Assembly (NCBI RefSeq): GCF_002243645.1
Contig: NZ_CP017704.1
Location: 3,118,001-3,182,000 of the forward strand
Direction of reading: 5' to 3'
Source: Peribacillus simplex NBRC 15720 = DSM 1321
GTDB lineage: Bacteria; Bacillota; Bacilli; Bacillales; DSM-1321
DNA: 64,000 nucleotides
This document shows, one piece after another, positions 42,320-51,139 of the stretch; within the stretch, counting starts at the first letter, position 1, and each line of letters begins with the position of its first letter. Under the pieces are notes generated by a model. The model was given only the letters and a program-made list of their open reading frames with translations, had not been told where the DNA came from and ran no database searches. Made by a program: the position numbers and the translations under genes.

Positions 42320-42395
42320 GAGCCATTAGCTCAGTTGGTAGAGCATCTGACTTTTAATCAGAGGGTCGAAGGTTCGAATCCTTCATGGCTCACCA
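42320..42395 (+). tRNA. tRNA-Lys (TTT)
   Basis: GAGCCAT acceptor stem, anticodon loop CTTTTAA, encoded CCA. Confidence 0.96.
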
Positions 42396-42403
42396 TTTTA
42401 TAT

Positions 42404-42485
42404 GCGGGTGTGGCGGAATTGGCAGACGCACCAGACTTAGGATCTGGCGCCGCAAGGCGTGGGGGTTCAAGTCCCTTCACCCGCA
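42404..42485 (+). tRNA. tRNA-Leu (TAG)
   Basis: Class II tRNA with a long variable arm (GCCGCAAGGC), loop CTTAGGA; CCA not encoded. Confidence 0.95.
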
Positions 42486-42493
42486 TCTTTCAT

Positions 42494-42568
42494 GCGGAAG
42501 TAGTTCAGTGGTAGAATACAACCTTGCCAAGGTTGGGGTCGCGGGTTCGAATCCCGTCTTCCGCTCCA
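42494..42568 (+). tRNA. tRNA-Gly (GCC)
   Basis: GCGGAAG acceptor stem, loop TTGCCAA, encoded CCA. Confidence 0.96.
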
Positions 42569-42580
42569 CTTTTCGTATGT

Positions 42581-42669
42581 GCCGGGGTGGCGGAACTGGC
42601 AGACGCACAGGACTTAAAATCCTGCGGTAGGTGACTACCGTACCGGTTCGATTCCGGTCCTCGGCACCA
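42581..42669 (+). tRNA. tRNA-Leu (TAA)
   Basis: Class II tRNA with variable arm GGTAGGTGACTACC, loop CTTAAAA, encoded CCA. Confidence 0.96.
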
Positions 42670-42678
42670 TCTTAATAT

Positions 42679-42755
42679 GCGCCCGTAGCTCAATTGGATA
42701 GAGCATCTGACTACGAATCAGAAGGTTGTAGGTTCGACTCCCGCCGGGCGCACCA
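42679..42755 (+). tRNA. tRNA-Arg (ACG)
   Basis: GCGCCCG acceptor stem, loop CTACGAA, encoded CCA; A34 is expected to be edited to inosine. Confidence 0.96.
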
Positions 42756-42766
42756 TGTTTTTATTG

Positions 42767-42843
42767 CGGGAAGTAGCTCAGCTTGGTAGAGCACTTGGTT
42801 TGGGACCAAGGGGTCGCAGGTTCGAATCCTGTCTTCCCGACCA
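42767..42843 (+). tRNA. tRNA-Pro (TGG)
   Basis: CGGGAAG acceptor stem, loop TTTGGGA, encoded CCA. Confidence 0.96.
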
Positions 42844-42860
42844 CGTGATTTTTAATGAAT

Positions 42861-42936
42861 GGGGCCTTAGCTCAGCTGGGAGAGCGCCTGCCTTGCACGC
42901 AGGAGGTCAGCGGTTCGATCCCGCTAGGCTCCACCA
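42861..42936 (+). tRNA. tRNA-Ala (TGC)
   Basis: GGGGCCT acceptor stem, loop CTTGCAC, encoded CCA. Confidence 0.96.
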
Positions 42937-42964
42937 TTTTTCAATCAGATACTTATATTATATT

Positions 42965-43041
42965 GGCGGTGTAGCTCAGCTGGCTAGAGCGTACGGTTCA
43001 TACCCGTGAGGTCGGGGGTTCGATCCCCTCCGCCGCTACCA
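42965..43041 (+). tRNA. tRNA-Met (CAT), elongator
   Basis: GGCGGTG acceptor stem, loop TTCATAC, encoded CCA. Elongator identity is taken from its match to the known Bacillus elongator tRNA and its place in the array. Confidence 0.9.
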
Positions 43042-43051
43042 ATAAATATAA

Positions 43052-43128
43052 GGACCTTTAGCTCAGCTGGTTAGAGCAGACGGCTCATAACCGTCCGGTC
43101 GTAGGTTCGAGTCCTACAAGGTCCACCA
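43052..43128 (+). tRNA. tRNA-Ile2 (CAT, lysidine-modified)
   Basis: GGACCTT acceptor stem, loop CTCATAA, encoded CCA. Sequence and array position match Bacillus tRNA-Ile whose C34 is changed to lysidine by TilS, so it reads ATA codons; it may be mislabelled Met by anticodon alone. Confidence 0.85.
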
Positions 43129-43149
43129 TATTCATTTTTTTAAAGCCGT

Positions 43150-43242
43150 GGAGGTATACCCAAGTTCGGCTGAAGGGATCGGTCTTGAAAACCGACAGGG
43201 GAGTCAAATCCCGCGGGGGTTCGAATCCCTCTACCTCCTCCA
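43150..43242 (+). tRNA. tRNA-Ser (TGA)
   Basis: Class II tRNA with a long variable arm, loop CTTGAAA, encoded CCA. Confidence 0.95.
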
Positions 43243-43345
43243 TTTTTTTAAAAAGCAGCAAGTTGTTTTGAAACAGCCTTACATAAAGGAAGCGGACGAA
43301 ACAATATACACGAAAACTTGATGCGAATCGTTTCATTATTACCGT

Positions 43346-43419
<74 letters not shown>

Positions 43420-43425
43420 TTATTA

Positions 43426-43501
43426 GGTCCCGTGGTGTAGCGGTTAACATGCCTGCCTGTCACGCAGGAGATCGCGGGTTCGATTCCCGTCGGGACCGCC
43501 A
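43426..43501 (+). tRNA. tRNA-Asp (GTC)
   Basis: GGTCCCG acceptor stem, loop CTGTCAC, encoded CCA. Confidence 0.96.
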
Positions 43502-43524
43502 TTCTTTAAATTCAATACATTTGT

Positions 43525-43600
43525 GGCTCAGTAGCTCAGTCGGTAGAGCAAAGGACTGAAAATCCTTGTGTCGGCGGTTCGATTCCGTCCTGAGCCACCA
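43525..43600 (+). tRNA. tRNA-Phe (GAA)
   Basis: GGCTCAG acceptor stem, loop CTGAAAA, encoded CCA. Confidence 0.96.
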
Positions 43601-43616
43601 TATCTTATAATATTAC

Positions 43617-43693
43617 GGCGGTTGTGGCGAAGTGGTTAACGCACCTGATTGTGGTTCAGGCATTCGTGGGTTCGATTCCCATCAGTCGCCCCA
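43617..43693 (+). tRNA. tRNA-His (GTG)
   Basis: Eight-pair acceptor stem (GGCGGTTG/CAGTCGCC) with the extra G-1 that marks tRNA-His, loop TTGTGGT, encoded CCA. Confidence 0.95.
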
Positions 43694-43697
43694 TTTC

Positions 43698-43771
43698 GCG
43701 GGTGTAGTTTAGTGGTAAAACCTCAGCCTTCCAAGCTGATGATGAGGGTTCGATTCCCTTCACCCGCTCCA
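43698..43771 (+). tRNA. tRNA-Gly (TCC)
   Basis: GCGGGTG acceptor stem, loop CTTCCAA, encoded CCA. Confidence 0.96.
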
Positions 43772-43776
43772 AATAT

Positions 43777-43853
<77 letters not shown>

Positions 43854-43865
43854 TATTCATATTGT

Positions 43866-43940
43866 TCCGCAGTAGCTCAGTGGTAGAGCATTCGGCTGTT
43901 AACCGAACGGTCGTAGGTTCGAGTCCTACCTGCGGAGCCA
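43866..43940 (+). tRNA. tRNA-Asn (GTT)
   Basis: TCCGCAG acceptor stem, loop CTGTTAA, encoded CCA; only one base before the next tRNA. Confidence 0.96.
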
Positions 43941-43941
43941 T

Positions 43942-44032
43942 GGGGAAGTACTCAAGAGGCTGAAGAGGCGCCCCTGCTAAGGGTGTAGGTCGCGCGAGCG
44001 GCGCGAGGGTTCAAATCCCTCCTTCTCCGCCA
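43942..44032 (+). tRNA. tRNA-Ser (GCT)
   Basis: Class II tRNA with GC-rich variable arm, loop CTGCTAA, encoded CCA. Confidence 0.95.
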
Positions 44033-44035
44033 GTT

Positions 44036-44107
44036 GGCCCGTTGGTCAAGCGGTTAAGACACCGCCCTTTCACGGCGGTAACACGGGTTCGAATCCCGTA
44101 CGGGTCA
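44036..44107 (+). tRNA. tRNA-Glu (TTC)
   Basis: GGCCCGT acceptor stem, loop CTTTCAC; CCA not encoded. Last gene of the array. Confidence 0.95.
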
Positions 44108-44111
44108 TAAC

Positions 44112-44152
44112 AAAAAGGGAAGCATACATTCATGTATGCTTCTTTTTTTCAT
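44112..44152. terminator. terminator of the rRNA/tRNA transcript and of yteA
   Basis: AAAAAGGGAAGCATACAT-TC-ATGTATGCTTCTTTTTTTC: strong stem with A and T runs on both sides, between convergent units. Confidence 0.92.
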
Positions 44153-44898
44153 TTCTTTTCATTGATATAACTATCTTTTTGTTTATAGGGAATGTCTCCA
44201 AGATTGGATTCTATATTTTCTTCTTTCAGTGTATCTTCATATTCCTTTTGCTTTTTGTTCGGTATATCCACTCTATTTTTTCCTTCGATATCATTTGCGG
44301 CAAATCCTTCATAGTCTTCAGGAAATCCGTTCGTTTCATCCTCGGTTTTATAAAGATCATTATAATTGCCATGATCGCCGGTATAATCAGATGGCGTTTC
44401 GGATGTACCGAATTTGGCAACTTCACCAAAGCTATCTTCTTTATCAACTATTTCGATTCCATGACGATTTTCAAAATGATCACCCTTGGATGGAATCAGT
44501 ATATCCTCTTCCACTGGCCTTTCTTGTGAAAGTGGCCGTTCTGGGGCATGCTCGACACAGTAGAGGGTGCTTGGGATCGCTTCTAGCCTCTCGATGGGGA
44601 TTTCCATATTACAGGTTTTACAACGGCCATACGAACCTTCTGTTATGGCTTTCAAAGCTTCATCGATTTTCTCCATTTCGGATTGTGCATGCTCATCGAG
44701 TGCTTGATTCCGTTCCATCTCGAATAATTCGGTTCCTAGGTCAGCAGGATGATTATCATAGGATGATAATTCCCCTACCGATTCCGTCTGGCTTTTATCC
44801 AGAACGGATTGTTCATCATTTTGAATTCGATTACTTAGCTCATTTTTTTCTTGAAGCAGTTCATTTTTGAATTTTTGCGTTTGTTGTTTTGTTGCCAT
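44149..44898 (-). CDS. yteA: TraR/DksA-type zinc-finger protein YteA
   Basis: Protein of 249 residues: an N-terminal coiled-coil region (about 1-80) ending in HPADLGTELFEMERNQALDE, then a DksA-like finger GRCKTCNMEIPIERLEAIP...YCVEHA. The fourth ligand position is occupied by His (CVEH) rather than Cys. A long acidic C-terminal tail (EGFAANDIEGKNRVD and on) is characteristic of the Bacillus YteA group. DksA relatives bind RNA polymerase; a role for YteA in stress or sporulation has not been shown by anything here. AAAGGAGTGAATCGGAT precedes the chosen ATG. It converges with the tRNA array. Confidence 0.85.
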   Translation of the reverse strand: MATKQQTQKFKNELLQEKNELSNRIQNDEQSVLDKSQTESVGELSSYDNHPADLGTELFEMERNQALDEHAQSEMEKIDEALKAITEGSYGRCKTCNMEIPIERLEAIPSTLYCVEHAPERPLSQERPVEEDILIPSKGDHFENRHGIEIVDKEDSFGEVAKFGTSETPSDYTGDHGNYNDLYKTEDETNGFPEDYEGFAANDIEGKNRVDIPNKKQKEYEDTLKEENIESNLGDIPYKQKDSYINEKK

Positions 44899-45008
44899 AT
44901 CCGATTCACTCCTTTTAAAATCCAAATCTCATTTTTTATTGGTAAGATGGTTGTATTATCTATTACCCAAATCGGAGTATAGGAAAACAATATGGAACGA
45001 TGATAGGA

Positions 45009-45042
45009 AAAAGGACTGAGCGGATGAGCTCAGTCCTTGGAG
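45009..45042 (-). terminator. menA terminator
   Basis: On the minus strand AAGGACTGAGC-TCAT-CCGCTCAGTCCTT followed by TTTCCT. Confidence 0.85.
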
Positions 45043-45043
45043 A

Positions 45044-45964
45044 TTATATAAGATAGCTGATGAATAATCCAATGGCCATGAGTAAGCCAAAGAAGGTGTT
45101 CGTTTGGGCCGTGGCTTTCATTGCTGGCACCATCGTGATCGGCTGCGTTTTACCTACGAAGCCTTTGATTGCGGCCATGGCTTTTGGGATGCTTAGGAAG
45201 GCAAGGAGAATCCATGCCGTTACGCTACCAGTAAGGACTAGTCCAACAAGCCATAGATAAGAGAAGGCGAACATGATTGCCATGAATGTCAGGGCGTTTT
45301 TCCTGCCCATCACTACTGGCATCGTTTTTCGGCCATGTGCCTTATCCCCATCATGGTCACGTAGGTTATTGGATAAGTTGATCAACCCGACCAATATTCC
45401 ACTTGGAATGGCAATTAAGATGGCTGTTGAAGAAACAAAACCGGTTTGAATGAAAAAGGCGATCAGAATTATCAAAAAGCCCATGAACAATCCAGAAAAA
45501 AGTTCCCCGAATGGTGTATATGAAATGGGCAGGGGACCGCCTGTATAAAGATAGCCGACAAGCATGCAAACCAGTCCTACTGCAGCAAGCCACCAAGATG
45601 ATGCGGCACAGATATAGATGCCTAGTAACAAGGCGATGGCATACATGCCAAGGGCCAAGGTCATGATTAGTTTGGGGGTCATCCCATGACGGACGATCCC
45701 GCCGCCGATGCCTACGGATTCCTCTGTATCCAAGCCTCTCTTGAAATCATAGTATTCATTGAATAAATTGGTTGCAGCTTGAATCAGGATACTTGCAATC
45801 ATCATGGCAGCGAATAGTAACCAATTCACTCCATCTTCCAAAAGTGCAATCACAGTTCCAAGTAAAACTGGGACAAAAGCTGCGGTTAGTGTATGTGGAC
45901 GAATTAACTCCCACCAAATCTTCCAGGTCCGTTTAAGGGGAAGTCCGTCATATTCTGTTTGCAT
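45044..45964 (-). CDS. menA: 1,4-dihydroxy-2-naphthoate polyprenyltransferase MenA
   Basis: UbiA-superfamily membrane enzyme of 306 residues and about nine segments. Prenyl diphosphate binding is shown by NLFNEYYDFKRGLDTEES (the first Asp-rich motif) and NLSNNLRDHDGDKAHGRKT (the second). It attaches the isoprenoid chain to dihydroxynaphthoate, giving demethylmenaquinone. GAGGAGAGAAATA precedes the chosen ATG, and a longer frame at 46030 has no ribosome binding site. It is divergent from the men operon, which makes its substrate. Confidence 0.95.
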   Translation of the reverse strand: MQTEYDGLPLKRTWKIWWELIRPHTLTAAFVPVLLGTVIALLEDGVNWLLFAAMMIASILIQAATNLFNEYYDFKRGLDTEESVGIGGGIVRHGMTPKLIMTLALGMYAIALLLGIYICAASSWWLAAVGLVCMLVGYLYTGGPLPISYTPFGELFSGLFMGFLIILIAFFIQTGFVSSTAILIAIPSGILVGLINLSNNLRDHDGDKAHGRKTMPVVMGRKNALTFMAIMFAFSYLWLVGLVLTGSVTAWILLAFLSIPKAMAAIKGFVGKTQPITMVPAMKATAQTNTFFGLLMAIGLFISYLI

Positions 45965-46263
45965 TATTTCTCTCCTCAAAATCATTATTGGTTCTCTCGA
46001 AATTATAACAAATATTGAAATGTTGCACAAAAGGTTATCCTAATAAATACAGGAAAAGTGGGTAAGGGTGATAATAGGAATTAATGGATGATCAATTTCC
46101 AAAATCAAGGATATTTCTCTACATTCGCTAAGATTCATATAATAAGGAAAAAAGCAGGAAAGAATCGTTCGGTAAAGGGGCGTTTTATTGACATGAGGTT
46201 GAATGGAGGTGTATCTTTAAATAGGTTAAAAAGCTTTTAAAATGTACATTTGGGGGGATTTTT

Positions 46264-47673
46264 TTGGCTATCTCAGAGGAAACTGAACAGTTTCAGGGAC
46301 TGGCTTCAGCTATACAAAAGGCGAAGGACTTGAATGATCAAGTTCTATTCAGTCATATTAAGAAAATTAATTGCAACAACCCCCTTTCATTTTATCAAGC
46401 TGGAAGAGAACGGTACGCGGGTGAACGCTTTTTCTGGGAGGACCCTGCAAAGGAAATAACCATCACCGGTTTAGGCAATGTTAAGAAACTCAAAGCGGCA
46501 TCGAATGCCGAACGTTATAGAGAAGTCGAAAAGAGCTGGATCAAACTGCAGAATACTGCTGTCAAAACAGGGGTGACCGATTTAGAAGCGACAGGTCCCT
46601 TACTGTTTGGGGGCTTTTCTTTTGATTATGAAAATGACAGTACGCTCCTTTGGAATCAGTTCGGGGACAACCTGTTTTATATACCTGCCTTCATGCTGTC
46701 AATAGTGGGGAAACAAGCTTACTTGACGACAAACTTACTTTGTTCGCCTGATGATTCAGAAAAACTCTTCATAGATATGATAAATGAACGGGAAGCTTTC
46801 CTTTTCGAAAGCTTGGATAGCAATGGATTGGGGGCAAATTCCCTGGTTAGACAGAGGGAAGTCGAACCTGAGGAATGGAAGCGGACGGTCGCAGAGGCTG
46901 TTCAGGAAATCAAGACGACAGATCTCGACAAGATCGTTTTGGCAAGGGAGCTTCGACTTGTTTTTGAATGTTCCATCGATTCAGGGAAAGTGCTTGAACA
47001 ATTGATTGCTGAGCAGCCATTAAGCTATATTTTCAGTTTGGAGGCTGGTGGTGACTGTTTTGTCGGTGCCACCCCTGAACGTTTAATTAAGAAACAGGGA
47101 AATGAAGTTTTTTCTACCTGTCTTGCTGGATCGATGGGGCGAGGGAAAGATGAGCAAGAAGATGTTCGTCTTGGTGAAGAATTGCTTCATGACCAAAAGA
47201 ATTTACAAGAGCATCAATATGTCGTGTCGATGATTTCTAATGCTTTTGATTCTGTATGCGAAAAGGTGATGGTTCCGGCCGAACCGAAACTTATGAAAAA
47301 CCGTCATATCCAGCATTTATACACACCGGTCCGCGGTCTATCAAAGGAAGGTGTCACGATTTTTGAATTCGTCGAGAATCTCCATCCTACACCTGCTATG
47401 GGCGGACTTCCAAAAGATAAGGCCGTTGTCCGAATTCGGGAAATGGAAGGTCTTGAACGCGGCTTTTACGCTGGTCCTTTAGGCTGGGTGGATACGTATG
47501 GAAACGGGGAATTCGCTGTAGGGATACGTTCTGCCCTAATACAGAACAATGAGGCATCGCTCTTTGCCGGATGCGGAGTAGTGGAAGATTCGACTCCCGA
47601 AAGTGAATTCCGGGAAACGGGGATTAAATTCAATCCGATGTTAAGTGCTTTAGGAGGAAATCTTAATGAATGA
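46264..47673 (+). CDS. menF: isochorismate synthase MenF
   Basis: Chorismate-utilising enzyme of 469 residues, beginning with TTG after GGGGGGATTTT. The conserved core reads KIVLARELRLVF, SYIFSLEAGGDCFVGATPERL, TCLAGSMGRGKDEQED, HQYVVSMI and PTPAMGGLPKDKAV...ERGFYAGPLGW. It converts chorismate to isochorismate, the first step to menaquinone. It overlaps menD by eight bases, so translation is probably coupled. The 230 bases upstream hold divergent promoters for menA and this operon. Confidence 0.95.
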   Translation: MAISEETEQFQGLASAIQKAKDLNDQVLFSHIKKINCNNPLSFYQAGRERYAGERFFWEDPAKEITITGLGNVKKLKAASNAERYREVEKSWIKLQNTAVKTGVTDLEATGPLLFGGFSFDYENDSTLLWNQFGDNLFYIPAFMLSIVGKQAYLTTNLLCSPDDSEKLFIDMINEREAFLFESLDSNGLGANSLVRQREVEPEEWKRTVAEAVQEIKTTDLDKIVLARELRLVFECSIDSGKVLEQLIAEQPLSYIFSLEAGGDCFVGATPERLIKKQGNEVFSTCLAGSMGRGKDEQEDVRLGEELLHDQKNLQEHQYVVSMISNAFDSVCEKVMVPAEPKLMKNRHIQHLYTPVRGLSKEGVTIFEFVENLHPTPAMGGLPKDKAVVRIREMEGLERGFYAGPLGWVDTYGNGEFAVGIRSALIQNNEASLFAGCGVVEDSTPESEFRETGIKFNPMLSALGGNLNE

Positions 47674-49417
47674 CCGAGATGCATTGACAGCGTATGCTGC
47701 TTCATTCGTCGATGAGCTGGCACAAAATGAGGTGAGGCATGTGGTGGTGAGCCCAGGCTCACGATCCACGCCCCTAGCTTTACTGCTAGTGGAACATCCT
47801 GATATTGAAATTCATATTAATGTGGATGAGCGTTCGGCTGCTTTTTTTGCCCTTGGTTTGGCTAAGGCCTTAAAAGTACCTGTCGGACTTCTTTGTACGT
47901 CCGGTACAGCAGCTGCAAACTATTATCCAGCCGTCATTGAGGCTTTCTATTCAAGAGTGCCGCTTATTGTACTTACTGCTGACCGCCCGCATGAGTTGCG
48001 TGATGTCGGAGCCCCGCAGGCGATCGATCAGATACATCTTTATGGGAGACATGTAAAGTGGTTTGTCGAAATGGCACTTCCTGAAAGCACGGATGGGATG
48101 ATGCGGTATGCCAGAACGGTCGGTGCAAGGGCAGTGGCTACAGCGGCAACTGAACCTGCAGGGCCTGTACATTTGAATTTCCCGCTTCGTGAACCATTGA
48201 TTCCGGACCTGGAACAAGCAAAGGAGTACAGGCAAAATAAAATGAAGCCTGCAGTTTTGATTGACAGTGGCGAACGGTCACTGTCCGCATCACAAATAGA
48301 AGCAGTTGCAACTACATTGTCACAAGCTAAGCAAGGTATGATTGTATGTGGCGAATTACCGCATCCAGAGATGAAGGAAGCCATCGTCGCATTAGCTGAA
48401 AAACTTGCTTTTCCGGTACTGGCTGATCCTCTTTCACAGTTAAGGAGCGGAAGTCACGACAAAGCCGTCGTAATTGATGCGTACGATACGTTTCTACGCG
48501 ATGAAGCGGCAAAGGCGGCTTTCAGGCCGGAAGTGATCTTGCGTTTCGGGGCAATGCCTGTTTCTAAACCCTTATTGTTATTTATGAAAAAACAAAAACA
48601 GGCAATCACTTTGGTCGTCGATGGCGGAGCAGGCTGGCGCGAACCAGCTGGATTGGCAACGAATATGATTTACAGCGAAGAGAAGGATTTTTGTCAGCGA
48701 ATTGCTGATAAAATTACTTCTTTCCCTGATGATGAATGGCTTGGTTTATGGCAAACCGTCAACGGAGCGACAAAGGATGCCTTAGCCTCCGTCAGGGATG
48801 AAGCGGAGTTAAGTGAAGGCAAGCTGTTCGCCCTGCTTGCTGATATGATGCCATTGGAATCCACGCTGTTTGTCGGGAATAGTATGCCCATACGTGATTT
48901 GGATACTTTCTTTTTGAATAATGGAAAAGGAATCAAAACCATTGCAAATCGCGGGGCGAATGGCATCGATGGTGTCGTTTCCACTGCGCTTGGCGTAAGC
49001 ACGGTATCGAAAAATACTGTGCTGGCAATCGGGGATTTAAGCTTTTTCCATGATATGAATGGCTTGCTTGCGGCAAAACTTCAAAAACAAAATATCACGA
49101 TATTGCTAGTTAATAATGATGGCGGCGGCATATTCTCCTTCTTGCCGCAGGCGAATGAGAGGGAACATTTCGAAACGCTATTCGGCACGCCTCATGGGCT
49201 TGATTTTTCCCATACTGCCCAGCTTTATGGCGGTAAATACAACAAGGTGCAAAGTTGGGATGAGTTAGAGAAGGTATTTACAGAGTCATTCGAAATTCAA
49301 GGTCTGAAAATCATCGAAGTACCGACAGAAAGAGAGTCCAATTTACAAAAGCATCGAAATTTGTGGAGTTTTGTTTCCCAGGAAATAAAAATGGTGTTAG
49401 ACAGGGAAATATCATGA
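47666..49417 (+). CDS. menD: 2-succinyl-5-enolpyruvyl-6-hydroxy-3-cyclohexene-1-carboxylate synthase MenD
   Basis: Thiamine-diphosphate enzyme of 583 residues. VVSPGSRSTPLALLL at the N-terminus, CTSGTAAANYYPAVIEA, NRGANGIDGVVSTALG and IGDLSFFHDMNGLLA followed by NNDGGGIFSFLPQ (the ThDP-binding GDG-N motif, here GDL-NND) identify it. It joins 2-oxoglutarate to isochorismate with release of CO2. AGGAGGAAATCTTA lies before the ATG. It overlaps menF at the start and menH by four bases at the end. Confidence 0.96.
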   Translation: MNDRDALTAYAASFVDELAQNEVRHVVVSPGSRSTPLALLLVEHPDIEIHINVDERSAAFFALGLAKALKVPVGLLCTSGTAAANYYPAVIEAFYSRVPLIVLTADRPHELRDVGAPQAIDQIHLYGRHVKWFVEMALPESTDGMMRYARTVGARAVATAATEPAGPVHLNFPLREPLIPDLEQAKEYRQNKMKPAVLIDSGERSLSASQIEAVATTLSQAKQGMIVCGELPHPEMKEAIVALAEKLAFPVLADPLSQLRSGSHDKAVVIDAYDTFLRDEAAKAAFRPEVILRFGAMPVSKPLLLFMKKQKQAITLVVDGGAGWREPAGLATNMIYSEEKDFCQRIADKITSFPDDEWLGLWQTVNGATKDALASVRDEAELSEGKLFALLADMMPLESTLFVGNSMPIRDLDTFFLNNGKGIKTIANRGANGIDGVVSTALGVSTVSKNTVLAIGDLSFFHDMNGLLAAKLQKQNITILLVNNDGGGIFSFLPQANEREHFETLFGTPHGLDFSHTAQLYGGKYNKVQSWDELEKVFTESFEIQGLKIIEVPTERESNLQKHRNLWSFVSQEIKMVLDREIS

Positions 49418-50238
49418 ATATTGTCAGCAAGGATGTCAATTATGCTGTTGAAATAACGGGAAATGGAGATCCTCTTGTACTTTTGCATGGATTTACGGGA
49501 AATCGGGATACATGGAAATTCCTCATTCCGTTACTGAGTGACAGGTATACCATGATAATGGTCGATATCATCGGTCATGGCATGTCTGCGTCACCAGCCG
49601 ATTATCGAAGGTATGAGATGGAGCGTGTGGCTGAGGATATCAAGTATATTTTGGATGTGCTACATTTCCCAAAAGCCCATATCCTTGGATACTCAATGGG
49701 CGGAAGGCTCGGATTGGGATTTGCCTGTTTGTATCCTGAGTATGTTGATACATTGATTTTGGAGAGCGCTTCACCAGGCCTTTTAACAGAAGAGGAACGG
49801 GAAATCCGAAGGGGAAATGATAAGAAGCTTGCCGAACGGATTCTTGAAAATGGCATGGAAGCGTTTGTGGATCAATGGGAAAACATCCCGCTGTTTGAAA
49901 GTCAAAAACGATTGTCGGCCAAAGCCAGGTCGTCCATTCGGGAACAGCGGTTGGCAAATGACCCTTCCGGCCTTTCCAATAGTCTTCTTGGTATGGGGAC
50001 CGGCAGCCAGGCTTCATACTGGGAACAACTGCAAACCCTTGATTTTCCTGTACTCCTTGTAACCGGTGAACTTGACCGGAAGTTTTGTGAAATTGCGGAC
50101 TCGATGAAAAAAAAGCTGAAGCGCGCCGAATGGAAAATAATAAATGATGCGGGACATGCGATTCATGTGGAAGTTGGAGAAAAGTTTGGTAAAATAATAA
50201 GTGAGTTTTTAAAGCGAAAGAAGGAGGAATTAAGGTGA
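49414..50238 (+). CDS. menH: 2-succinyl-6-hydroxy-2,4-cyclohexadiene-1-carboxylate synthase MenH
   Basis: Alpha/beta hydrolase of 274 residues. [12 protein letters not shown] gives the oxyanion loop, [16 protein letters not shown] the nucleophile Ser, and [11 protein letters not shown] the catalytic His. MenH removes pyruvate from the MenD product. The start codon overlaps the menD stop (ATGA), which decides it over a longer frame inside menD. The stop overlaps the menB GTG in the same manner. Confidence 0.94.
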   Translation: MNIVSKDVNYAVEITGNGDPLVLLHGFTGNRDTWKFLIPLLSDRYTMIMVDIIGHGMSASPADYRRYEMERVAEDIKYILDVLHFPKAHILGYSMGGRLGLGFACLYPEYVDTLILESASPGLLTEEEREIRRGNDKKLAERILENGMEAFVDQWENIPLFESQKRLSAKARSSIREQRLANDPSGLSNSLLGMGTGSQASYWEQLQTLDFPVLLVTGELDRKFCEIADSMKKKLKRAEWKIINDAGHAIHVEVGEKFGKIISEFLKRKKEELR

Positions 50239-51053
50239 CGATACAATGGGAAACAATACGTGAGTATGATGAGATTTTGTATGAAAAATATAACGGGATT
50301 GCGAAAGTATCCATCAACCGACCACATGTACATAATGCATTCACGCCAAAAACGACTGCTGAAATGATTGATGCATTCGCAAGGGCTCGTGATGATTCCA
50401 GCATTGGTGTCATTATTTTAACAGGTGTAGGCGGCAAAGCATTCTGTTCAGGCGGAGACCAAAAAGTACGCGGAAATGGCGGATATGTGGGTGAAGATAA
50501 CATTCCGCGTCTAAATGTTCTTGATTTGCAACGTTTGATTCGCGTAATTCCAAAACCAGTGGTAGCCATGGTTGCAGGATATGCAATTGGTGGCGGTAAT
50601 GTCTTGAACGTGGTATGTGACTTGACGATTGCTGCTGACAATGCAATTTTCGGACAAACTGGACCGAATGTGGGAAGCTTTGATGCTGGTTATGGTTCTG
50701 GCTACCTTGCACGTATCGTGGGTCATAAAAAGGCGCGTGAAATCTGGTACCTATGCCGTCAATACAACGCACAGGAAGCATTGGATATGGGATTGGTCAA
50801 CACGGTTGTACCATTAGACCAATTAGAAGCGGAAACGGTTAAATGGTGTGAAGAAATGCTTGAGAAGAGCCCGACTGCACTTCGTTTCTTGAAAGCGGCA
50901 ATGAACGCTGATACTGATGGCCTTGCAGGTCTTCAACAATTGGCTGGTGACGCTACACTTTTATACTATACAACAGAAGAAGCAAAAGAAGGCCGCGATG
51001 CATTCAAAGAAAAACGCACTCCGGACTTTGGGCAATTCCCTCGTTTCCCTTAA
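50235..51053 (+). CDS. menB: 1,4-dihydroxy-2-naphthoyl-CoA synthase MenB
   Basis: Crotonase-fold enzyme of 272 residues starting with GTG after AAAGGAGGAATTAAG. Family landmarks are [20 protein letters not shown], the oxyanion-hole [39 protein letters not shown] and the C-terminal [13 protein letters not shown] that closes the active site. It cyclises o-succinylbenzoyl-CoA. It lies in the middle of the men operon, 86 bases before menE. Confidence 0.97.
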   Translation: MTIQWETIREYDEILYEKYNGIAKVSINRPHVHNAFTPKTTAEMIDAFARARDDSSIGVIILTGVGGKAFCSGGDQKVRGNGGYVGEDNIPRLNVLDLQRLIRVIPKPVVAMVAGYAIGGGNVLNVVCDLTIAADNAIFGQTGPNVGSFDAGYGSGYLARIVGHKKAREIWYLCRQYNAQEALDMGLVNTVVPLDQLEAETVKWCEEMLEKSPTALRFLKAAMNADTDGLAGLQQLAGDATLLYYTTEEAKEGRDAFKEKRTPDFGQFPRFP

Positions 51054-51139
51054 TGAAACGCGTGAATCGATGAGACTGACAGCTTGGCGGAAAATCGCCG
51101 GGCTGTTTTCTATATCAAAATGGAAGAGGGTAAGCAGCA

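Noticed and set aside
44229..44870. Long antisense frame opposite yteA
   Set aside because: It is the shadow of yteA; its product (many His/Tyr/Arg) has no family features and no start signals.
49640..50641. 333-codon minus-strand frame opposite menH/menB
   Set aside because: It is antisense to two well-supported men genes and has a composition typical of shadow frames.
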